A DNA stretch of 64,000 nucleotides from Candidatus Nanoarchaeia archaeon (GCA_028279765.1 JANQND010000019.1:25034-89033), one strand, 5' to 3'; positions 16,916 through 26,204 are shown, counted from the stretch's first letter. The notes: generated by a model from the sequence alone, not told the origin. Translations and numbers: made by a program.

Positions 16916-16951
16916 GAAAGATTAAAATAGGCATGAGGCATTCCATCTTGT

Positions 16952-18979
16952 ATGCAAACAATAGTGGTCTGTGTGAGTTCTGGGATTGCGGCATTCAAGG
17001 TTTTGGAGCTTGTCCGGAATTTGAGAAAAAAGAAGTTCGGGGTTATTGTTCTTATGAGCAAGAATGCCCAGAAGATGATCCCTGCCAAAGAGTTTGAGAG
17101 GGCGTCAGGAAATACGGTTGCAATTGAGTTGTTTGATAAGAACTTTAATTATAAGAAGGTGCTCAAGAAAAGATCGGTAGACCATATCAGTCTTGCTGAT
17201 AAGGCCGATGTGATTGTCGTTGCTCCTGCTACTGCTAATACCATTGCAAAGATTGCAGGTGGTGTTGCTGACGATCTTCTTACTACTACTCTTCTTGCAT
17301 CAAAAGCACCAGTATTGATTTGTCCTTCCATGAACTGCCATATGTGGGAGAATGAGAAAACGCAACTGAATATCAAATCTCTGAAAAGAAAGGGTACTTT
17401 TTTTGTTGATCCGGAAAAAGGAGATCTTGCCTGCGGTTATGAAGGAGTAGGAAGGCTTGCGCATATTGATTTCATTGAAAAAGAAGTACTTACTCTTGCT
17501 GCAAAGGGAGAGGAGCTGAAGGGTAAGCGTGTTCTGGTTACTGCTGGAGGGACGGAAGAAAAAATTGATGAGGTACGGGTTATTACAAATAAATCCTCCG
17601 GTAAGATGGGAATTCGGATTGCTGAAGAGTGCGTAAAAAGGGGGGCTAAGGTCACTCTTGTTCGAGCAAGAACAGATATTGAGCCCACTGTTGATGTACT
17701 TGATATTACTGTTTCATCTGCAAACGATATGCTGCTGCAAATCAAGAAGAGAATAAAGAGCCAAGATATCATGGTTCATGCTGCTGCAGTCAGTGATTAT
17801 GCAGTAAAAAACAGGCAGCAAGGAAAGATTTCTTCTTCTAAAGAACTGAGCCTTGAATTATCGCCTAACACGAAAATATTAGAAAAGATAAAGGAACTTA
17901 ATAAGAATATTTTCTTAGTAGGGTTCAAAGCCGAACACCTGCTCAGAGAGAGTGAACTTAGGAAGCGAGCAGTTAAGGCTATGAAAAAAGCGAAGGCTGA
18001 TATGATGGTTGCTAATGACATTGGTAAGCATTGTTTTGGGTCTGACTCCAGTGAAGTACTTATTCTGCATAAGAATGGGGAGGATAAAAAGATCAGAAAA
18101 TCAGATAAGCGAATTCTTGCGCAGGGCATTGTTGATGAAGTCGTAACAAGAAACACTAAAAAAAAGTCTTCTGCTTTTGCTCCTGCAAATGTATCGTGTT
18201 TTTTTAGCATCTATGGGAATAGAACTTTTTCCTCTAAAGGATCACTGGGTGCGGGCTTTACTCTTGACAGAGGGGTTACCGTTACCGTGCAAAAGGCTTC
18301 AAAAAATGAGATTCTTGTTAGAGGTAAAAAAAGTGCTTTTCCTACTGTCCTTAGTGTTGTGAAAAAGCTAGGCTGCGATCCGGTTACTGTTGAAATCCGC
18401 AATGGTTTTCCTTTTGGGTGCGGTTTTGGGATGAGCGGGGCAAGCGCACTTGCTGCGGCTTACGCTATTAATGATTTATTTGATCTTAGGAAAACCAAGA
18501 AAGAGCTTGCCCTTATTGCTCATGAAAGCGAAGTAGAGAACGGAACCGGTTTGGGCGATGTTGGAGGGCAGTTTAATGGCGGAATTATGCTTAAAACAAG
18601 AAAAGGAAAGCCGCTTGACGTTCAGACATTCCCTGTGCAGCAAGAAGAACTCTATTACAAAGTGTTTGGAGAGATTGAGACGAAAACAGTGATCACCGAC
18701 AAAGAGAAGATGAATCAGATCAATAGGGCAGGAACGAAAGCTTTGAGATCAGCACTGAAGTCAAAGGGAAGCCTTGAATCCCTGATGAAAATAGCTCATG
18801 CTTTTGCTGTTGAGAGTAAATTGCTGAGGAGCAAGAAAATACTTGGCGTTGTTTCCTCTGTTGAGAAGAAAGGAGGCTTTGCATCCATGATCATGCTTGG
18901 TGAGGCTGTGATGAGCACTATTCCTTTTCGGGGGTCTAAGAGAGCGACTATATCATCGAGAGGTGCACATGTACTATGA
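16952..18979 (+). CDS. coaBC: Fusion of CoaBC (phosphopantothenoylcysteine synthetase/decarboxylase) with pantoate kinase
   Basis: A protein of 675 residues with three domains. Residues 1-185: CoaC flavoprotein decarboxylase (HISLADKADVIVVAPATAN, substrate motif PSMNCHMW, active Cys in LACGYEGVGRL). Residues 186-400: CoaB synthetase (VLVTAGGTEEKID, NKSSGKMG, FKAEHL, NDIGKH). Residues about 408-675: a GHMP kinase with SAFAPANVSCFFSI and ATP loop FPFGCGFGMSGASALAAA (484-501), matching archaeal pantoate kinase. The usual genes are separate. One continuous frame, with no stop or frameshift at the junction. It overlaps the PPS gene by 4 bases. It would supply three steps flanking the PPS reaction. 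Confidence 0.92.
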   Translation: MQTIVVCVSSGIAAFKVLELVRNLRKKKFGVIVLMSKNAQKMIPAKEFERASGNTVAIELFDKNFNYKKVLKKRSVDHISLADKADVIVVAPATANTIAKIAGGVADDLLTTTLLASKAPVLICPSMNCHMWENEKTQLNIKSLKRKGTFFVDPEKGDLACGYEGVGRLAHIDFIEKEVLTLAAKGEELKGKRVLVTAGGTEEKIDEVRVITNKSSGKMGIRIAEECVKRGAKVTLVRARTDIEPTVDVLDITVSSANDMLLQIKKRIKSQDIMVHAAAVSDYAVKNRQQGKISSSKELSLELSPNTKILEKIKELNKNIFLVGFKAEHLLRESELRKRAVKAMKKAKADMMVANDIGKHCFGSDSSEVLILHKNGEDKKIRKSDKRILAQGIVDEVVTRNTKKKSSAFAPANVSCFFSIYGNRTFSSKGSLGAGFTLDRGVTVTVQKASKNEILVRGKKSAFPTVLSVVKKLGCDPVTVEIRNGFPFGCGFGMSGASALAAAYAINDLFDLRKTKKELALIAHESEVENGTGLGDVGGQFNGGIMLKTRKGKPLDVQTFPVQQEELYYKVFGEIETKTVITDKEKMNQINRAGTKALRSALKSKGSLESLMKIAHAFAVESKLLRSKKILGVVSSVEKKGGFASMIMLGEAVMSTIPFRGSKRATISSRGAHVL

Positions 18980-19728
18980 GCAAAGATGTTCCTGAATCAC
19001 ACCCGCGCTATCTCTCTCTTATGACAAGGGAGAGGATAGCCTGCGGAGTAGAGAAAGGTATCACTTCTGAGCACGGACTTATCGCACAGGGAAGGGGAGA
19101 GGCCTTTGATTATCTTATCGGGGAGAAGACCCATTTGTTTGCACAAAAGAGTATTGATGCAGCGCTTGCCCTGCTATTGCTGGCAGAGCATCCCGTAATT
19201 TCGGTAAATGGCAATGTTGCTGCGCTTTCTCCGAAGGAGATTGTAGCGCTTTCAAGAGCTATTTCTGCAAAAATTGAGGTGAACATTTTTCATACATCTA
19301 AAGAGAGGGAACAGAAGATTCAGCAAGAGCTGCTCGATAGTGGAGCAGAGGAGGTTCTTCTCCCCAGTGAGAGTGCCACTATTTCAGATATTGACCATAA
19401 TCGTCGATTCGTCAATGAAGAAGGCATCCTCAAAGCAGATGTGGTTTTTGTTCCGCTGGAAGATGGGGATCGGTGCGAGGCACTTGTTGCAGGCGGAAAG
19501 AAAGTTGTTACTGTTGATCTCAACCCGCTATCAAGAACAGCGCAGACTGCAACGATTACTATTGTTGATAATATTGTCCGGGTGATTCCTTTCATGATTG
19601 AAAGAGTTGAGAAGTTAAGGTCGATGCAAGGATCTTCTCTTCGCAAGATCGTTTCAGATTATGATAATTCTTCACTTCTTAAAGAAGCACTTGCACAGAT
19701 GCAGAAGACGCTTTCAGAAGAAAACTGA
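18976..19728 (+). CDS. 4-phosphopantoate--beta-alanine ligase (archaeal phosphopantothenate synthetase)
   Basis: This archaeal-specific enzyme joins 4-phosphopantoate and beta-alanine with ATP to give 4'-phosphopantothenate. Visible family blocks are HPRYLSLMTRERIACGVEKG, GLIAQGRGEAFDYLIGE, HPVISVNGNVAALSP, ADVVFVPLEDGDRCEAL and VDLNPLSRTAQTA. About 250 residues, the usual length. It follows the CoaBC-kinase fusion with an ATGA overlap, so kinase, ligase and the next two CoA steps are made together. Its end overlaps a convergent small gene by 15 bases. Confidence 0.94.
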   Translation: MSKDVPESHPRYLSLMTRERIACGVEKGITSEHGLIAQGRGEAFDYLIGEKTHLFAQKSIDAALALLLLAEHPVISVNGNVAALSPKEIVALSRAISAKIEVNIFHTSKEREQKIQQELLDSGAEEVLLPSESATISDIDHNRRFVNEEGILKADVVFVPLEDGDRCEALVAGGKKVVTVDLNPLSRTAQTATITIVDNIVRVIPFMIERVEKLRSMQGSSLRKIVSDYDNSSLLKEALAQMQKTLSEEN

Positions 19729-19872
19729 AAGAGACTTGTTTCCCTTGTAGGTATTGCACTCTTCATAGAAGAGGGATTTATTATTACAGTTTCTTTTTGT
19801 TTTTTTGCATTTTCCGTCCTTAAAGAAAGGGCAATGCTCATTTCTTTTGGAGGTTGCAAGGGAATCTACCAT
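19714..19872 (-). CDS. Small Cys-rich protein (52 aa)
   Basis: A minus-strand frame giving a basic protein of 52 residues with four Cys: CPFFKDGKC (C14, C22), C29 and C39 (FYEECNTYKG), preceded by a His at 13. The pattern suggests a small zinc-binding fold. A TATA-like ATTTAAAT at 19926-19933 sits correctly upstream. No Shine-Dalgarno is seen. It overlaps the last 15 bases of the ligase gene in the opposite direction. The function is unknown. Confidence 0.5.
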   Translation of the reverse strand: MVDSLATSKRNEHCPFFKDGKCKKTKRNCNNKSLFYEECNTYKGNKSLSVFF

Positions 19873-20006
19873 GGGTGCTATCAGCTCTTTTCTTCTGTAA
19901 GAATGGAGGAATATGAAAAATTTTGATTTAAATAGCTTTTGATTGCTTCTATTTTGAGCATTAGTAATAGAATACCTTTATTAAGAATTTCAGGATAATA
20001 CCTGAT

Positions 20007-20681
20007 ATGAAATACAAACTCGTTTGCTTTGATGTCGATGGAACTCTTGTTGATAATATCGTTTCTGCCTGGAAATTGTTTCATGATGCTTTTGGTGTTA
20101 ATCCTGATCTGAGGGAGAAAGCGATGCAGAGTTTCTACAACAAGGAAATTTCATATGAGCAGTGGGCGCAGCATGATATTGAGCTATGGCAAAAGGAAGG
20201 TATACAGAGAAAGGATTTTGTTGCCGCTCTTGAGTCCTCTAACGTGAAATTGATGAGCGGGACAGAAGAGACACTTTCGGTACTTGATAAGAGAGGAATA
20301 AAGCTTGCAATCATTTCGGGATCCCTGTGCCTTATTTTGGATTATGTCTTTGCTGATTATCGATCCGTATTTTCTGATGTGTTTATTTCCACCCTTCATT
20401 TTGATGAGAAGGGATACATAAGCAGTGTAGATGCTACAGAATATGACATGAAGGGAAAAGCGATAGCTCTGCAGCAAATTGCGAAGAAGGAAGGAGTCGG
20501 GCTCTCTGAGTGTGTTTTTGTTGGTGACCATCATAATGATGTTGATGCGGCAAAAGAGGCAGGGCTTTCTATAGCCTTCAATGCTACCGATGAGCAGCTC
20601 AGGAAAATTGCCGATATTGTCATTGACAAGAAAGATCTGAGAGAGATTTTGCCTTACATCCTGCCTGAATATTCTTCCTGA
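20007..20681 (+). CDS. HAD-superfamily phosphatase (phosphoserine phosphatase-like)
   Basis: A protein of 224 residues with HAD motif I FDVDGTLVD (nucleophile Asp at about 9), motif II in LAIISGS, a Lys-containing motif III region and motif IV VGDHHNDVDAAKEAG. The helical cap resembles class IB enzymes such as SerB, so phosphoserine or a similar small phosphomonoester is a reasonable guess. It stands alone between the CoA operon and a conserved hypothetical. Confidence 0.82.
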   Translation: MKYKLVCFDVDGTLVDNIVSAWKLFHDAFGVNPDLREKAMQSFYNKEISYEQWAQHDIELWQKEGIQRKDFVAALESSNVKLMSGTEETLSVLDKRGIKLAIISGSLCLILDYVFADYRSVFSDVFISTLHFDEKGYISSVDATEYDMKGKAIALQQIAKKEGVGLSECVFVGDHHNDVDAAKEAGLSIAFNATDEQLRKIADIVIDKKDLREILPYILPEYSS

Positions 20682-20757
20682 GATATGAATTGAAGCCATC
20701 AAAAGATTTATAAAACACGATATAATTCTGGGAGTAATCTGTTATGGAGGGATAATA

Positions 20758-21183
20758 ATGGCTATTGTCGGATTTAATTTCACAAAGATTAGTGCTGAGC
20801 GCAAGGATAACAATGCTGAGAAAGTAAATATAAGTAATAATGTTGCCCTCAGAGATGTTAAGGAGGCCAGTATTCACTTGGGCTCCGATAAGCAAAAGGT
20901 TTTACGCTTTGTTTTCGAATTCACTTCTGCTTATAAGCCTGAAGTTGGCACAATCAATTTTCAGGGTAACATAATGTATATGGAAGATGTTGAAAAAGTT
21001 AAAAAGATTCTTGATGGGTGGAAGAAAGATAAAAAGGTTGAAAATGATGTCATGACCTTGATTCTGAACTCTGTTCTTGGAAAATGCAATGTCCAGGCAA
21101 TGATTTTAAGTCAGGAAATCAACCTTCCAAGCCCTATTCCTTTGCCAAAGGTTCAGGTTGATAATGAAGAGAGCAAAAAGTAA
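20758..21183 (+). CDS. Conserved hypothetical protein (possible SecB-like fold)
   Basis: A cytoplasmic protein of 141 residues, alternating beta strands (AIVGFNFTKISAE, ASIHLG, VLRFVFEFTSAY, GTINFQGNIMYM) with a long C-terminal helix and an ending rich in Pro (INLPSPIPLPKV). The order of strands, then helix, recalls SecB-like chaperones, but I cannot prove it. TTATGGAGGGATAAT before the ATG gives a good ribosome-binding site. Divergent from nothing nearby; CDC48 follows. Confidence 0.55.
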   Translation: MAIVGFNFTKISAERKDNNAEKVNISNNVALRDVKEASIHLGSDKQKVLRFVFEFTSAYKPEVGTINFQGNIMYMEDVEKVKKILDGWKKDKKVENDVMTLILNSVLGKCNVQAMILSQEINLPSPIPLPKVQVDNEESKK

Positions 21184-21186
21184 TGC

Positions 21187-21204
21187 TTTCTTTTTTTTCG
21201 TTTT
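21187..21204 (+). terminator. T-rich terminator after the gene at 20758
   Basis: TTTCTTTTTTTTCGTTTT directly after the stop codon, on the coding strand; oligo-T runs terminate archaeal RNA polymerase. Confidence 0.4.
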
Positions 21205-21298
21205 CCTTCTGATTCTTATCCGCTTCCCTCTCCTTTGATAGTAATCAATAACATTTATAAAAAAGCTCAATCTACAAAGAACTACTTTGGGGTAAAAA

Positions 21299-23806
21299 AT
21301 GGCAAAAGAAATCAAACTAAAGGTTGCGGAAGCTATCCAGGACGATGTAAATAAAGGTATCGTGAGAATAGATTCCAGTTTTATGCAGCAGGCAGGCATT
21401 CGAGCTGGAGATATTGTTGAAATAATCGGATCACGGAATACTGTTGCCATCGCTGATCGTGTCTACCCTGGTGACATTGGACTCAATATTATTCGCATGG
21501 ATGGTATCATCCGAAAGAATGCCAAGGCAGGGATCGGAGAAATCATTAAAGTTCGCAAAGCCGAAGTTAAGGAAGCAAAAAAAGTGATTATCGTTCCTGC
21601 AAAGAAAGGAGTAAGTATCCGGGCTTCCAGTGATATTTTCAAGCAGGGACTTCTTGGCAGAGCTGCTGTAAAGGGAGATATTGTTGCTCTTGGCGGAACC
21701 AGGCGCAGAAGGTCCAGTGTGATGGATAATCCTTTCTTTGATGATGTGTTCAATATCCTTGATGAGAGCATGCTTGGGTTCGGTTTTGGAGACCTTAAGT
21801 TCCTGGTTGCTGACACCAGCCCAAAAGGCAATATTATCATAACAGATGAGACAGAGGTTGTATTCAACCCTGAGGCGGTTGATATTGAGGAATTTGACGG
21901 GATTGCTGAGATTTCCTATGAAGATATTGGCGGCCTTAATGATGAGATCAAAAAGATACGGGAAATGGTTGAGCTTCCGTTAAAGCACCCCGAGATATTT
22001 GAGAGACTGGGCATTGACCCTCCTAAAGGTGTTCTTCTTCATGGACCCCCCGGAACCGGAAAAACTCTCCTTGCTAAGGCGGTTGCCAGCGAGACAAATT
22101 CGCATTTTATTGTTATTAATGGCCCGGAAATTATGAGTAAATACTATGGGCAGAGTGAAGAGAACCTCAGAAAGAAATTTGAAGAAGCAGAGAAAAATTC
22201 CCCGTCTATTGTTTTTATTGACGAGATAGATGCTATCGCTTCAAAAAGAGAGGAGACGAAGGGCGAGGTTGAGCGAAGAGTTGTCGCGCAGCTTCTTTCC
22301 CTGATGGATGGACTGAAATCCCGCGGAAAGGTTGTGGTCATTGCTGCAACCAATGTTCCTAATATTCTTGATCCTGCACTGCGAAGGCCTGGGCGGTTTG
22401 ACAGAGAAATTGAGATTGGTGTTCCGCAAAATGAAGGAAGGCTCAAGATTCTTAAAATTCATACCAGAAATATGCCCCTGTATACGAAATCAGAGGCAAT
22501 CAAAGACCTGAAGAATATTGAAGGCAGCTACCGAGAAGCTTTGTTCTTATTGGTAGGGTCCTTCAATAATGGAACTACCAGGGTAACGCGAAAATCCCTA
22601 GAATCAAAAATACAGAAATTCCTCAAAGATCATCCGGAGAAGAATGAATTGTTTAATGCGATTGACTCAGAGAAGCTGCTCTCGTATGTGCAAGAAGTTC
22701 TTCAAAATCCATCGATCGTTAATCTTGAAGAAATCTCAAATATCACCTACGGGTTTGTCGGAGCTGATCTCTCATCACTGGCAAAAGAGTCTGCCATGAT
22801 TGTTTTGCGTAGGGTGCTTCCGGATTTGAAACTCGAGGAAGAGGAGGCCATACCAAAACAGATGCTGGACCAGTTGCGTATTACGATGAAGGATTTGTTT
22901 GATGCATTAAAATCTGTTCGACCATCTGCACTCCGTGAAGTCCTTATTGAAATTCCTAATGTAAAATGGGAAAACATCGGAGGGTTAGAATCCATAAAGC
23001 AGGAGCTGCGAGAGGCAGTGGAATGGCCACTTCAGCACCCTGAGTCGTTCAAGATGATGGGCGTGAAGCCTCCGAAAGGTGTGCTCTTATATGGTGCTCC
23101 GGGAACAGGAAAAACCCTGCTTGCCAAAGCAGTTGCTGCCGAGGCGAAGAGCAATTTTATTCTTGTGAAAGGGCCTGAGCTTCTCTCAAAGTGGGTCGGC
23201 GAGAGTGAGAAGGCTGTGCGCGAGATTTTCAAAAAAGCCCGCCAGACAAGCCCCACTATTATCTTCTTTGATGAAATTGATAGCCTTGCTCCAAGAAGAG
23301 GAGGAGGAGAAGGGGATAATAATGTTACGGAGAGAGTTGTGAATCAACTCCTTACAGAAATTGACGGCCTGGAAGAGATGCATGATGTTGTTATCATTGC
23401 TGCTACGAACCGGCCCGATATCGTAGATCCTGCACTGCTTCGGCCAGGACGCTTTGATCGAATTGTTCTTGCCCCTGCTCCGGATGAGAAAGGAAGAGAA
23501 GAAATCCTTAAAGTTCACACAAAGAATATGCCTATCAAGAATGTTGATCTCAAAGAGCTTGCAGCAAAAATGGAAGGATATGTCGGAGCTGACATTGAAA
23601 GCGTGTGCAGAGAGGCTGCTATCTTAGCGCTGCGAGAGGATGTTAAAGCAAAAGAGATAACAATGGAATTCTTTGAGCAGGCAATTGAAAAAGTTCCTCC
23701 TTCAGTAACCCCTGAGATTGAGAAGACGTATGCTGAGATCAAGAGTTTGTTTAGTTCGGCACGGGCAAATCAGATGAAACAGGAGAAGCCTGCTTATTTT
23801 GGCTAG
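21299..23806 (+). CDS. CDC48/VCP-type AAA ATPase with an insertion in the first AAA domain
   Basis: A protein of 835 residues. The double-psi-barrel N domain spans about 1-190. D1 has Walker A GPPGTGKT (249-256) and Walker B FIDEIDA; D2 has GAPGTGKT (599-606) and FFDEIDS, and a second region of homology with arginine fingers ([17 protein letters not shown] and [12 protein letters not shown]). The hexamer unfolds proteins using ATP. Between HTRNMPLYT and [10 protein letters not shown] about 75 extra residues (about 398-473) are inserted where relatives have a short loop, explaining the length over the usual 730-760. A TATA box ATTTATAAAA lies about 40 bases upstream. Confidence 0.93.
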   Translation: MAKEIKLKVAEAIQDDVNKGIVRIDSSFMQQAGIRAGDIVEIIGSRNTVAIADRVYPGDIGLNIIRMDGIIRKNAKAGIGEIIKVRKAEVKEAKKVIIVPAKKGVSIRASSDIFKQGLLGRAAVKGDIVALGGTRRRRSSVMDNPFFDDVFNILDESMLGFGFGDLKFLVADTSPKGNIIITDETEVVFNPEAVDIEEFDGIAEISYEDIGGLNDEIKKIREMVELPLKHPEIFERLGIDPPKGVLLHGPPGTGKTLLAKAVASETNSHFIVINGPEIMSKYYGQSEENLRKKFEEAEKNSPSIVFIDEIDAIASKREETKGEVERRVVAQLLSLMDGLKSRGKVVVIAATNVPNILDPALRRPGRFDREIEIGVPQNEGRLKILKIHTRNMPLYTKSEAIKDLKNIEGSYREALFLLVGSFNNGTTRVTRKSLESKIQKFLKDHPEKNELFNAIDSEKLLSYVQEVLQNPSIVNLEEISNITYGFVGADLSSLAKESAMIVLRRVLPDLKLEEEEAIPKQMLDQLRITMKDLFDALKSVRPSALREVLIEIPNVKWENIGGLESIKQELREAVEWPLQHPESFKMMGVKPPKGVLLYGAPGTGKTLLAKAVAAEAKSNFILVKGPELLSKWVGESEKAVREIFKKARQTSPTIIFFDEIDSLAPRRGGGEGDNNVTERVVNQLLTEIDGLEEMHDVVIIAATNRPDIVDPALLRPGRFDRIVLAPAPDEKGREEILKVHTKNMPIKNVDLKELAAKMEGYVGADIESVCREAAILALREDVKAKEITMEFFEQAIEKVPPSVTPEIEKTYAEIKSLFSSARANQMKQEKPAYFG

Positions 23807-23810
23807 AATT

Positions 23811-23830
23811 CTTTTTTGCTTTTTTTTCTT
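23811..23830 (+). terminator. T-rich terminator between convergent genes
   Basis: CTTTTTTGCTTTTTTTTCTT just after the CDC48 stop. It would end the CDC48 transcript before the convergent minus-strand gene at 23843. Confidence 0.4.
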
Positions 23831-23842
23831 ATTGTTCCTTCT

Positions 23843-24547
23843 TTATGTGCAACAGCACTTCCAGTCTGCATCGTGACCAATAGTATTTGTGAGGCAGGGA
23901 TGACTACTGGATCCTGTATCCTCATCACATACCTTTCCTCCTCCCCAAAGTTCCATACAGGCGGTGATGCCCAGAGTGGAAGTACAGGTGTTTGAGGCTT
24001 CTAAACCGCGCTCCTGGCAGAGTGAAATACAGTTCTTTCCCTGCAGAGAAACGCATTCGGTCCAGCCTACCTGAGGCTCCTCGCATTTTCCGGTTTGGTC
24101 ATTGCAGGATTGTGTGCCCTGGCAGTTAAAATTACAAAGAGCGCAGTTCTGAGTCGCCTCTCCATCCTCACAATAGTACTGATTGTGGCATGTTCCGTTT
24201 TGAACTGCTGCCTCATTTATAGTGCAGGTTCCTCCTTGCGGGAACTGTAAATAGCCTACATCTTTTATTTTGTTGAGAATATTAATGATAGGTGCGTTGG
24301 AGTTGCCGCCATTTGAGTAGCAGGACTCTTTTGCAAAGTAGAATTCTACGAGATCAATGATTTCATCTGTTGAGACCTTGCTTTTTTCTGGATCTTTCAG
24401 GAAGTTAAACAGGGCTGATCCGATCATAGAGCTGATTTCGTTGTTTTCATCAGCCTGGCTTGGGCAATTAAGAAATACATCTTGGGCAGTAACCGGAACA
24501 ATAAAGAAAAGACTCATCCCTATGATCAGAGCGAAGGTTTTTTTCAT
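23843..24547 (-). CDS. Secreted Cys-rich protein
   Basis: A protein of about 234 residues with a clear Sec signal peptide (MKKTFALIIGMSLFFIVPVT then AQ). The start at 24547 is preferred over 24559 because it gives an ATGA overlap with the preceding lipoprotein gene. The mature part has at least 16 Cys, with a segment (CEDGEATQNCALCNFNCQG) like the Cys modules of the zincin at 5720. Predicted extracellular; the function is unknown. Confidence 0.62.
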   Translation of the reverse strand: MKKTFALIIGMSLFFIVPVTAQDVFLNCPSQADENNEISSMIGSALFNFLKDPEKSKVSTDEIIDLVEFYFAKESCYSNGGNSNAPIINILNKIKDVGYLQFPQGGTCTINEAAVQNGTCHNQYYCEDGEATQNCALCNFNCQGTQSCNDQTGKCEEPQVGWTECVSLQGKNCISLCQERGLEASNTCTSTLGITACMELWGGGKVCDEDTGSSSHPCLTNTIGHDADWKCCCT

Positions 24548-24867
24548 GGTATACAGCATTTACTTAATTCAGAGCAGCAAAGTTCTGCAGTAACGATGCC
24601 AAGGTCCTCAAGCTGATTGCATCGATTGTGCCTACTTGCCGAATCGCATGTTGCTTCCTGAATCTCGGTTAACGCAGATGAGGGATTGGCAGGAAGGTTA
24701 TCGTCGCTGTTATCGCCTGCTTCATTTTCCGCGGGAACCTCGTTCTCTGTCCCAGGACTGGTTTCTATGGTGTTTGCAGCAGGAGCAGACTTAGAATTGT
24801 CAGGCTGGGCGCACCCAATGATTATGAAAAGAGAACAAAGGGTGAATAGCAGGGTTGTGGTTTTCAT
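24544..24867 (-). CDS. Small putative lipoprotein
   Basis: A protein of 107 residues with a signal peptide ending in a lipobox-like IIGC (residues 16-19). A disordered acidic Asn/Glu/Ala linker follows, then a short Cys-rich end (six Cys, CDSASRHNRCNQL and LCCSELSKCC). Predicted to be tethered outside the membrane. It overlaps the next secreted protein gene by 4 bases, so the two are coupled. The function is unknown. Confidence 0.62.
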   Translation of the reverse strand: MKTTTLLFTLCSLFIIIGCAQPDNSKSAPAANTIETSPGTENEVPAENEAGDNSDDNLPANPSSALTEIQEATCDSASRHNRCNQLEDLGIVTAELCCSELSKCCIP

Positions 24868-24911
24868 TTTCTTATTTTTGTTTTTATTTATTTTTTATTT
24901 AAGCTTTTGGT

Positions 24912-25667
24912 TTATGGCCCACAGTAATTTTCATTCGTATTATCCTTGCAATGATCTTCTGTTAGCGTAAATCCGTTCGGGAAGGAAAATCCTCCCAGTA
25001 GTCCGCAGGTTCCTGTTGCCTCTGCATTCCTACAGAGGATGTAGTAATTGAAAACATCGTCTACGCCCGGAACAAAAGGAGGTGGAGGAGAGGGCGGGGG
25101 ATCATCCACATATTCGGAGTCCTTCTCCCATTCATAGTATGGAGGGCCATCATAGTCAGTCCAGCAGCCACCGTCTTCTTCATCGATAAGCCCATCACCA
25201 TCGTTGTCTAAAAAATCTGAACACTCAGCGAAACGGACTTTACAGTTTTCATCTGAGATAGGCGGGTGCTCATTGATTGCAACCACCCCGCAGACATTCC
25301 ATAGCGTATTCTGCCCTTTTGCCAGTTTTCCGATGGTGAAGGGAATATTAAATACGTAGTCCTGGCCGTCTGATCGCAGGTAGAACACGTAGCTTCCGTT
25401 CTCGTTTTGCATGAAAACATCATAGTCAGCACTACCTGCCTTGGACGGAATTATCAGGTTATTTGAGTGGTAACCGGTGCGCGCCTTTGATGCGGCAAAC
25501 AAGTTCGATCGGATAGCCTTTCCAACATCAACAATTGCCTTTGTATCACGCCTCTCGTATGCGTCCTGATTAAGGTTAGCATAGACTACCAACCAAACTG
25601 AAAAGAGAATAAACATGATTGCAAAAAAGATCATGAACTCCATAGAATACTGGGATTTCTTCATCAT
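24912..25667 (-). CDS. Pilin-like protein with a calcium-binding-like loop
   Basis: A protein of 251 residues. The class III leader (MMKKSQYSMEFMIFFAIMF) marks it as pilin-like. After the helix come a beta domain and a loop DNDGDGLIDEEDGGC at about 153-167 resembling dockerin/thrombospondin type 3 Ca2+ sites, then a Pro-rich spacer and a Cys-containing end. Its start overlaps the stop of the pilin-like gene at 25664 by 4 bases, so the two pilin-like proteins are made together. The secretion ATPase gene at 26637 starts on the other side of the shared upstream region. Confidence 0.72.
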   Translation of the reverse strand: MMKKSQYSMEFMIFFAIMFILFSVWLVVYANLNQDAYERRDTKAIVDVGKAIRSNLFAASKARTGYHSNNLIIPSKAGSADYDVFMQNENGSYVFYLRSDGQDYVFNIPFTIGKLAKGQNTLWNVCGVVAINEHPPISDENCKVRFAECSDFLDNDGDGLIDEEDGGCWTDYDGPPYYEWEKDSEYVDDPPPSPPPPFVPGVDDVFNYYILCRNAEATGTCGLLGGFSFPNGFTLTEDHCKDNTNENYCGP

Positions 25668-26098
25668 GAATCCACAATCGTGGTATTCCCATTTTCTTCT
25701 GCCTTAATGAGAATTTTTCTTTTTCCGTCAGTTGGGGTGACTGATGTGTTAAGGATAAAAGGAAATGATTGAACAATGGTTACTTCTCCGCTCCCTCTTC
25801 TTAGTGTAAAAATAAGTTCACTGTGCATTTCGTCTGCAGATGTTCGGCTTGTTACATTCTTTATTCCTTTTGGGAACACAAGGGAGAGCGTTGTTCTGCT
25901 GGGGTATCCTGCATAAAAGGTATTTTGCGCTGCAATGGAGATTTCCTCAAGGACGTGCTTTGCCTGTGATTGGGAGAGGTCTTCCCTGCTCTCAGAATAT
26001 CTCTCCTGCATGATGTTTACCAACGGGATAATAATGATTAAGGAGAATGCAAATATGAGTATAAATTCCATAGAATATTGCGCTTTAATCCCTATCAC
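25664..26098 (-). CDS. Pilin-like protein with class III signal peptide, GTG start
   Basis: I choose the GTG at 26098, giving 144 residues starting (V)IGIKAQYSMEFILIFAFSL. A longer frame back to 26200 would start upstream of the TATA box at 26124-26133 and add a charged leader of 34 residues. The leader KAQYSMEF closely matches KSQYSMEF of the next gene. The protein has one N-terminal helix and a beta domain of about 110 residues. It is probably a minor pilin exported by a system in this region. Confidence 0.7.
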   Translation of the reverse strand: MIGIKAQYSMEFILIFAFSLIIIIPLVNIMQERYSESREDLSQSQAKHVLEEISIAAQNTFYAGYPSRTTLSLVFPKGIKNVTSRTSADEMHSELIFTLRRGSGEVTIVQSFPFILNTSVTPTDGKRKILIKAEENGNTTIVDS

Positions 26099-26123
26099 CT
26101 CTTGGATACTCTTCTTTATGAGG

Positions 26124-26133
26124 CTATATAAAA
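26124..26133 (-). promoter_or_regulatory. TATA box of the pilin-like pair
   Basis: On the minus strand TTTTATATAG, with its centre about 30 bases before the GTG at 26098, implying a leader of only a few bases. This decides the start codon of the pilin-like gene. Confidence 0.5.
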
Positions 26134-26204
26134 TTTGCCTTTTTTGTAGTTGTCGATTTTCTTGTTTTTCTGGATAAGTATAGCTTTTTGAGTTTAACAC
26201 TATT

